Positions 56,158-64,000 of a stretch of 64,000 bases of DNA are shown here, one piece after another. This DNA comes from Streptantibioticus parmotrematis. Its GTDB lineage: Bacteria; Actinomycetota; Actinomycetes; Streptomycetales; Streptomycetaceae. The position numbers were made by a program, and so were the translations under genes. How positions within the stretch are numbered: position 1 is the first letter of the stretch; each line of letters begins with the position of its first letter. The notes beneath the pieces were generated by a model. That model was not told where the DNA came from. It made no database searches and saw only the letters and a list, made by a program, of their open reading frames with translations. The DNA is taken from assembly GCF_019890615.1 (NCBI RefSeq), contig NZ_JAINVZ010000018.1, positions 1-64,000 on the forward strand, in the 5' to 3' direction.

Positions 56158-56946
56158 GTGACCACGGCTGTAACAGTTCCCCGGGCGGGCGGCAGTGGAG
56201 GGCGTACGGCCGTCGCCGCGAGGGCACGCCAGGTGACCAAGTCCTACGGCACCGGGGAGACCCGGGTCGTGGCGCTGGACGCCGTCGACGTCGACATCGC
56301 GCGCGGGCAGTTCACCGCGATCATGGGCCCGTCGGGCTCCGGCAAGTCCACCCTGATGCACTGCCTGGCCGGGCTCGACTCGCTCACCTCGGGCCGCATC
56401 TGGATAGGCGAGACCGAGATCACCAAGCTCAAGGACAAGCAGCTGACCCGGCTGCGCAGGGACCAGATCGGCTTCATCTTCCAGGCGTTCAACCTGCTGC
56501 CCACGCTCAACGCGATGGAGAACATCACGTTGCCCATGGACATCGCGGGCCGCAAGGCCGACAAGGAGTGGCTGGCCCGGGTCGTCGAGACCGTCGGCCT
56601 CGCCGGTCGCCTCAAGCACCGGCCCACCCAGCTGTCCGGCGGCCAGCAGCAGCGGGTCGCCGTGGCCCGCGCGCTCGCCGCCCGGCCGGAGATCATCTTC
56701 GGCGACGAGCCCACCGGCAACCTCGACAGCCGCGCGGGCGCCGAGATCCTGGGCTTCCTGCGGGCGTCGGTGGACGAACTCGGGCAGACCATCGTCATGG
56801 TCACCCACGACCCGGTCGCCGCCTCCTACGCGGACCGCGTCCTGTACCTGGCGGACGGCCGCATCGTCGACGACATGGCCTCCCCGACCGCCGAGCAGGT
56901 CCTGGAGCGCATGAAGACCTTCGACGCGCGCGGGAGGACGTCGTGA
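56158..56946 (+). CDS. MacB-type ABC transporter ATP-binding protein
   Basis: 262 aa from GTG. Walker A is GPSGSGKS, the signature LSGGQQQRVAVARAL, Walker B IIFGDEPTGNLDS and the H-loop VTHDP. LTRLRRDQIGFIFQAFNLLPTL is the Q-loop pattern of LolD/MacB/FtsE-type ATPases. It powers a mechanotransmission-type transporter together with the FtsX-like permease, whose start overlaps its stop (GTGA). Confidence 0.95.
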   Translation: MTTAVTVPRAGGSGGRTAVAARARQVTKSYGTGETRVVALDAVDVDIARGQFTAIMGPSGSGKSTLMHCLAGLDSLTSGRIWIGETEITKLKDKQLTRLRRDQIGFIFQAFNLLPTLNAMENITLPMDIAGRKADKEWLARVVETVGLAGRLKHRPTQLSGGQQQRVAVARALAARPEIIFGDEPTGNLDSRAGAEILGFLRASVDELGQTIVMVTHDPVAASYADRVLYLADGRIVDDMASPTAEQVLERMKTFDARGRTS

Positions 56947-59525
56947 CCGTCCTGAAGACCTCACTGCGCAACTTCTTCGCGCACAAGGGCCGGATGGCGC
57001 TGTCCGCCGTGGCGGTCCTGCTCTCCGTCGGCTTCGTCTGCGGCACGCTGGTGTTCACCGACACCGTCGACACCACCTTCGACAAGCTCTTCGCCGTCAC
57101 CGCCGCCGACGTCACCGTGCAGCCGCACGGCGCCGACAAGGACGGCAGCTCCCCGCAGGACGGCGCCGCGCCGCTGACCGTGCCGGCCTCCGCGGTGCGC
57201 ACCCTGGCCGCCCAGCCGGGCTTCAAGTCGGCCTTCGGGGAGGCCTCTTCGACCTCCGTCACCCTGGTCGACCCCAGGACCGACAAGAACATCGGCCCGA
57301 CCTCCGGCGCCCCGACCATCGCGGGCAACTGGACCGTCGAGCCCACCGCCGCCGTGAAGATCACCTCGGGGCACGCCCCCGACGCCGCGGACCAGGCCGT
57401 CCTGGACTCCGACACCGCCGCCAACGCCCACCTGCGCATCGGCGACCAGGTGAAGGTGATGACCGGCTTCGGCACCTTCACCCACACCATCACCGGCATC
57501 GCCACCTTCCAGACCACCAACCCGGGCGCCGCCCTGGTCTTCCTCGACACCGCCACCGCCCAGCACGAACTGCTCGGCACGGCGGGCGCGTTCACCTCGA
57601 TCAACGCCTACGGGGACGGCACCCGCACCGACGACCGGCTCAAGGCGGAGGCGCTGACCGCGCTCGGCCACGGCTACCAGGCGCAGACCAAGGCCCAGAC
57701 GGCCGCCGCCAACAAGTCCGACGTGGCGAGCTTCCTCGACGTCATGAAGGACGCCATGCTCGGCTTCGCCGGGATCGCCCTGCTCGTCGGCGTCTTCCTC
57801 ATCGTCAACACCTTCTCCATGCTGGTCGCCCAGCGCACCCGCGAGATCGGCCTGATGCGGGCGCTCGGCGCGAGCCGCAGACAGGTCAACCGCTCGGTGA
57901 TGATCGAGGCGCTGCTGCTGGGCGTCATCGGCTCCGCACTGGGCATCGCGGGCGGAGTCGGCATCGCCGTCGGCCTGATGCAGCTGATGAACGGCATGGG
58001 CATGCACCTGAACACCGGCGACCTGACGGTGAAGTGGACCACCCCGGTCACCGGTGCGGCGGTCGGCGTGCTGGTCACCCTCTTCGCCGCCTACCTGCCC
58101 GCCCGACGGGCCGCCAAGGTCTCCCCGATGGCCGCGCTGCGCGAGTCCTCCGGCGGATCCGCCACGACCCGCTCCACCGTGCTGCGCTCGGTGGTCGGCC
58201 TGATCGTCACCGCCGCGGGCGCCGCGGGCCTGGTGGCGGCCGCCGTGGCCAAGCAGGCCGGACAGGGCAGCGCGCTGCTGGGCCTGGGCGTGGTCGTCAC
58301 GCTGATCGGCTTCATCATCATCGGCCCGCTGCTGGCGGCGGGCGTGGTCCGGGTGCTGGGCACCGTCACGCTGAGCCCGTTCGGCCCGGTCGGCCGCATG
58401 GCCCAGCGCAACGCCCTGCGCAACCCGCGCCGCACCGGCGCCACCGCCGCCGCCCTGATGATCGGCCTCGCGCTGGTGTCCTGCCTGTCCGTCGTCGGCT
58501 CCTCGATGGTGGCCTCCGCCAGCGACCAGATCGACAAGTCGGTCGGCGCGGACTTCATCATCCAGCCGCACACCGGCGCGTTCACCCCCGACATCGTCAA
58601 GGCCGTCAAGTCCACCCCCGGCCTCGGGCACGTCACCGAGTACAAGGAACTGCCCACCACGTTGACGCTGCCGGACGGCGTCCGCACCAAGCAGGACCTC
58701 ACCGCCACCGATCCGACGTACGCCACCGACCTGCGGGTGCCCACCGTCTCCGGCGAGGTCGAGAACGCGTACGCGCACGGCGGCATCACCGTCGGGCAGA
58801 CCTTCGCCGACGCCCACCACCTGGCCACCGGCGACACCATCACGGTCGCCTTCCCCGGCGGGCGTTCCGCGGCGCTGCGGCTGTACGCGATCACCTCGGC
58901 GAAGACCGCCTTCGACCAAGGGGCGATGTACCTGGGCCTGGACACCGCGCGCAAGTACGTGCCCGCGCGGCTGATGCCGCAGGACGTCATGCTGTTCGCC
59001 ACCTCGGCGAACAGCGGCGACACGGCGACGGCGTACGGCGCGCTGAAGGCGGCCGTGCACGACTACCCGCAGGTCCAGGTGAGCGACCAGGCCGACTACA
59101 AGAAGCAGTTGCACGACCAGATGTCCCAACTGCTCAACCTGGTCTACGGGCTGCTGGCGCTCGCCATCGTGGTGGCGGTCCTCGGTGTGGTGAACACCCT
59201 GGCCCTGTCGGTGGTGGAACGGACCCGGGAGATCGGCCTGATGCGGGCGATCGGCCTGTCGCGGCGGCAGCTGCGGCGCATGATCCGGCTCGAATCGGTG
59301 GTCATCGCCCTGTTCGGCGCGGTGATCGGCCTGGGCCTGGGCATGGCCTGGGGCATCGCGGCGGAGAAGCTGCTCGCTCTCAAGGGCCTCGGCGACCTGT
59401 CGATCCCGTGGGCCACGGTCGGCTCGGTCTTCGTCGGGGCGGCGGTCGTGGGCCTGCTCGCGGCACTGGCCCCTGCCCTGCGGGCCTCCCGGATGAACGT
59501 CCTGGGAGCGATCGCCACGGACTGA
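56943..59525 (+). CDS. FtsX-like permease of MacB-type ABC transporter
   Basis: 860 aa from GTG. Two FtsX modules: an N-terminal helix (RMALSAVAVLLSVGFVCGTLV) and a large extracellular domain, then three helices with RTREIGLMRALGASRRQVNRS; a second set ends with RTREIGLMRAIGLSRRQLRRM. This layout is that of actinobacterial single-chain permeases exporting lipoproteins, peptides or antibiotics, or transmitting force to envelope enzymes. The cargo is unknown. Confidence 0.94.
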   Translation: MTVLKTSLRNFFAHKGRMALSAVAVLLSVGFVCGTLVFTDTVDTTFDKLFAVTAADVTVQPHGADKDGSSPQDGAAPLTVPASAVRTLAAQPGFKSAFGEASSTSVTLVDPRTDKNIGPTSGAPTIAGNWTVEPTAAVKITSGHAPDAADQAVLDSDTAANAHLRIGDQVKVMTGFGTFTHTITGIATFQTTNPGAALVFLDTATAQHELLGTAGAFTSINAYGDGTRTDDRLKAEALTALGHGYQAQTKAQTAAANKSDVASFLDVMKDAMLGFAGIALLVGVFLIVNTFSMLVAQRTREIGLMRALGASRRQVNRSVMIEALLLGVIGSALGIAGGVGIAVGLMQLMNGMGMHLNTGDLTVKWTTPVTGAAVGVLVTLFAAYLPARRAAKVSPMAALRESSGGSATTRSTVLRSVVGLIVTAAGAAGLVAAAVAKQAGQGSALLGLGVVVTLIGFIIIGPLLAAGVVRVLGTVTLSPFGPVGRMAQRNALRNPRRTGATAAALMIGLALVSCLSVVGSSMVASASDQIDKSVGADFIIQPHTGAFTPDIVKAVKSTPGLGHVTEYKELPTTLTLPDGVRTKQDLTATDPTYATDLRVPTVSGEVENAYAHGGITVGQTFADAHHLATGDTITVAFPGGRSAALRLYAITSAKTAFDQGAMYLGLDTARKYVPARLMPQDVMLFATSANSGDTATAYGALKAAVHDYPQVQVSDQADYKKQLHDQMSQLLNLVYGLLALAIVVAVLGVVNTLALSVVERTREIGLMRAIGLSRRQLRRMIRLESVVIALFGAVIGLGLGMAWGIAAEKLLALKGLGDLSIPWATVGSVFVGAAVVGLLAALAPALRASRMNVLGAIATD

Positions 59526-59551
59526 CGGGGTCCCTCCCGGGATACGAGACG

Positions 59552-59598
59552 GGTCCGCCTCCGCACGCCACAGGGGAGCGTGCGGGGGCGGGCCTTCT
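59552..59598 (+). terminator. Terminator after ABC permease
   Basis: GTCCGCCTCCGCACGC and GCGTGCGGGGGCGGGC pair (with G-U pairs) and are followed by CTTCTTTG, an unusual T-run for this genome. Confidence 0.8.
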
Positions 59599-59605
59599 TT
59601 GTGTC

Positions 59606-60003
59606 GGGGCCTTGTCCGCGGAGTGTTACGTCTGCGCTGCTTCGCAGCTTGAGGGGCAGGAGGGGAGGGCTCCAGCGCTGCGCGCCCCCGCTCGATGGCC
59701 GTTCGCTTCGCGCCCGGCTCAGGCCTGACCGGGGTCGCGGGGTTCCTGGTCTGCGGATTGGTTGTCACCCCGTTGTCGGTGACAAGGGTTTTCGTCAACC
59801 AGGCATGCCGGAAAAGCTTGTCACCGGCAACGGGGTGACAAGCTTTTCCCGGACTACGCTGCCGGTCGCGCAGCGGACGGCCCTCAGCGCAGCGCGCAGC
59901 GCGTTAGCCCCCCGCCCTTCCGCCCCCTCAAGCCGCGCAGCGGCGCAGACGTGACACTCCGCCCAGCAGGCCGCCACGCAGCGGCGCAGACGTAACACTC
60001 CGT
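59606..60003 (-). mobile_element. MITE-like repeat, copy B (reverse orientation)
   Basis: This reads as the reverse complement of 20469-20908 with very few differences and lacks one of the outer end motifs. Its central hairpin is perfect: GGAAAAGCTTGTCACC and its complement around an 8-base loop. It lies directly after the ABC permease terminator. Confidence 0.85.
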
Positions 60004-60040
60004 ACCCGCCTTGTCCCCGGTGCTCTTCCGTCCCCGGCCG

Positions 60041-60203
60041 GACCGAGCCGGGCGCGAAGCACACGGCCATCGAGCGGAGCGCGCAGCGCAGGAGCCCCTC
60101 CCCTCCTGCCCCTCAAGCCGCGAAGCGGCGCAGACGTAACCCTCCGCCCCAACGGGTCGCCGCGCAGCGGCGCAGACGTAACACTCCGCGGACAAGGCCC
60201 CCA
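60041..60203 (+). mobile_element. MITE-like repeat, partial copy C
   Basis: This matches the right-hand third of copy A, from GACCGAGCCGGGCGCGAAGC to the outer end motif. Together with copy B it makes a composite whose two ends (GGGGCCTTGTCCGCGGAGTG and complement) are inverted repeats. Confidence 0.8.
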
Positions 60204-60323
60204 CCCCCCCAGACACACGCAGCCGGCACTGTCCGTGCCGGGTCGTACCCTGGAACCTCCCCACCCGGTCCGCCCCCGCGTCCCGGGTCGTTCGCGTTGC
60301 CCACCCCGGGACGGAATGCACTG

Positions 60324-63857
<3,534 letters not shown>

Positions 63858-64000
63858 GCGGGCGCCCGCGCGCGGCGGCACGCGGGCGGGCGACACCTCG
63901 GGGCGGGGGATCTCGTTGCGCGCGGTAGTGGATATCACTCGCCGCCAGTCCCTATTCTCGATCAGCGCCAGGTCGTGCACCGCCGCTCGATCAACCCGCC
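63858..64000. other. Right-end intergenic DNA
   Basis: 143 bp after mfd. There is a lower-GC patch (AGTGGATATCACTCG) with a short inverted repeat, AGTGATATCCACT on the other strand. No gene is supported. Confidence 0.4.

Overview
The window is high-GC actinobacterial chromosome, almost certainly Streptomyces or a close relative: third-position G/C bias, many GTG starts, 4-bp GTGA/ATGA gene overlaps, and Streptomyces families throughout (tricorn-protease homologue, TamR/Tam pair, galTEK operon, DivIVA-like coiled-coil protein, SUKH immunity proteins). From memory, the backbone from the pmt/rsmI/ksgA/ispE block through gal, tam, glmU/prs/rplY/pth and ppc matches in order the S. coelicolor SCO312x-SCO315x region. 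That synteny is recalled, not computed. The left edge is a poly-G run inside a truncated tricorn gene, so the contig breaks there.

Layout. 1-3.4 kb: tricorn homologue (partial, minus), serine hydrolase, SDR oxidoreductase. 3.4-5.7 kb: a compact minus-strand graspetide (RiPP) operon of precursor, ATP-grasp ligase and PIMT-like methyltransferase. 5.7-8.6 kb: an RsbW-like ATPase, an alpha/beta hydrolase and a zinc-finger XRE regulator. 8.8-12.9 kb: a rhomboid-like membrane protein, an EamA transporter, a MecA_N-type penicillin-binding protein and a DHFR-like protein. 12.9-17.8 kb: a genomic island bounded by 100-bp direct repeats that copy the 3' end of the protein O-mannosyltransferase gene. 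It carries a truncated tyrosine integrase, a secreted protein with a small partner, and a tightly packed three-gene operon (TIGR04255-like protein, Xre-type HTH protein, unknown protein).

17.7-28.5 kb: pmt, rsmI, tatD, ksgA, ispE, an ABC-F protein and a membrane PQQ-like protein. 28.8-34.9 kb: the galTEK operon between two atypical LuxR-type response regulators. 35-38.9 kb: tamR/tam with a clear operator, a VOC protein, and a desaturase co-transcribed with its TetR-type regulator. 39.1-49.2 kb: an HTH/LAGLIDADG-like protein, tRNA-Gln, glmU, prs, rplY, pth, a small membrane protein, ppc and a histidine kinase. 49.3-54.1 kb: a toxin/immunity-like locus mixing deaminase and WHH-nuclease domains with several SUKH/Imm35 immunity domains. 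54.3-63.9 kb: a DivIVA-like protein, a ricin-type lectin, a MacB/FtsX-type ABC transporter and mfd.

A MITE-like repeat with terminal inverted repeats occurs downstream of rsmI (about 20.5 kb) and, in opposite orientation and with an extra partial copy, between the FtsX permease and mfd (about 59.6-60.2 kb). The accessory parts most worth attention are the graspetide operon, the pmt-anchored island with its three-gene operon, the deaminase/WHH/SUKH locus, and the inverted repeat family.
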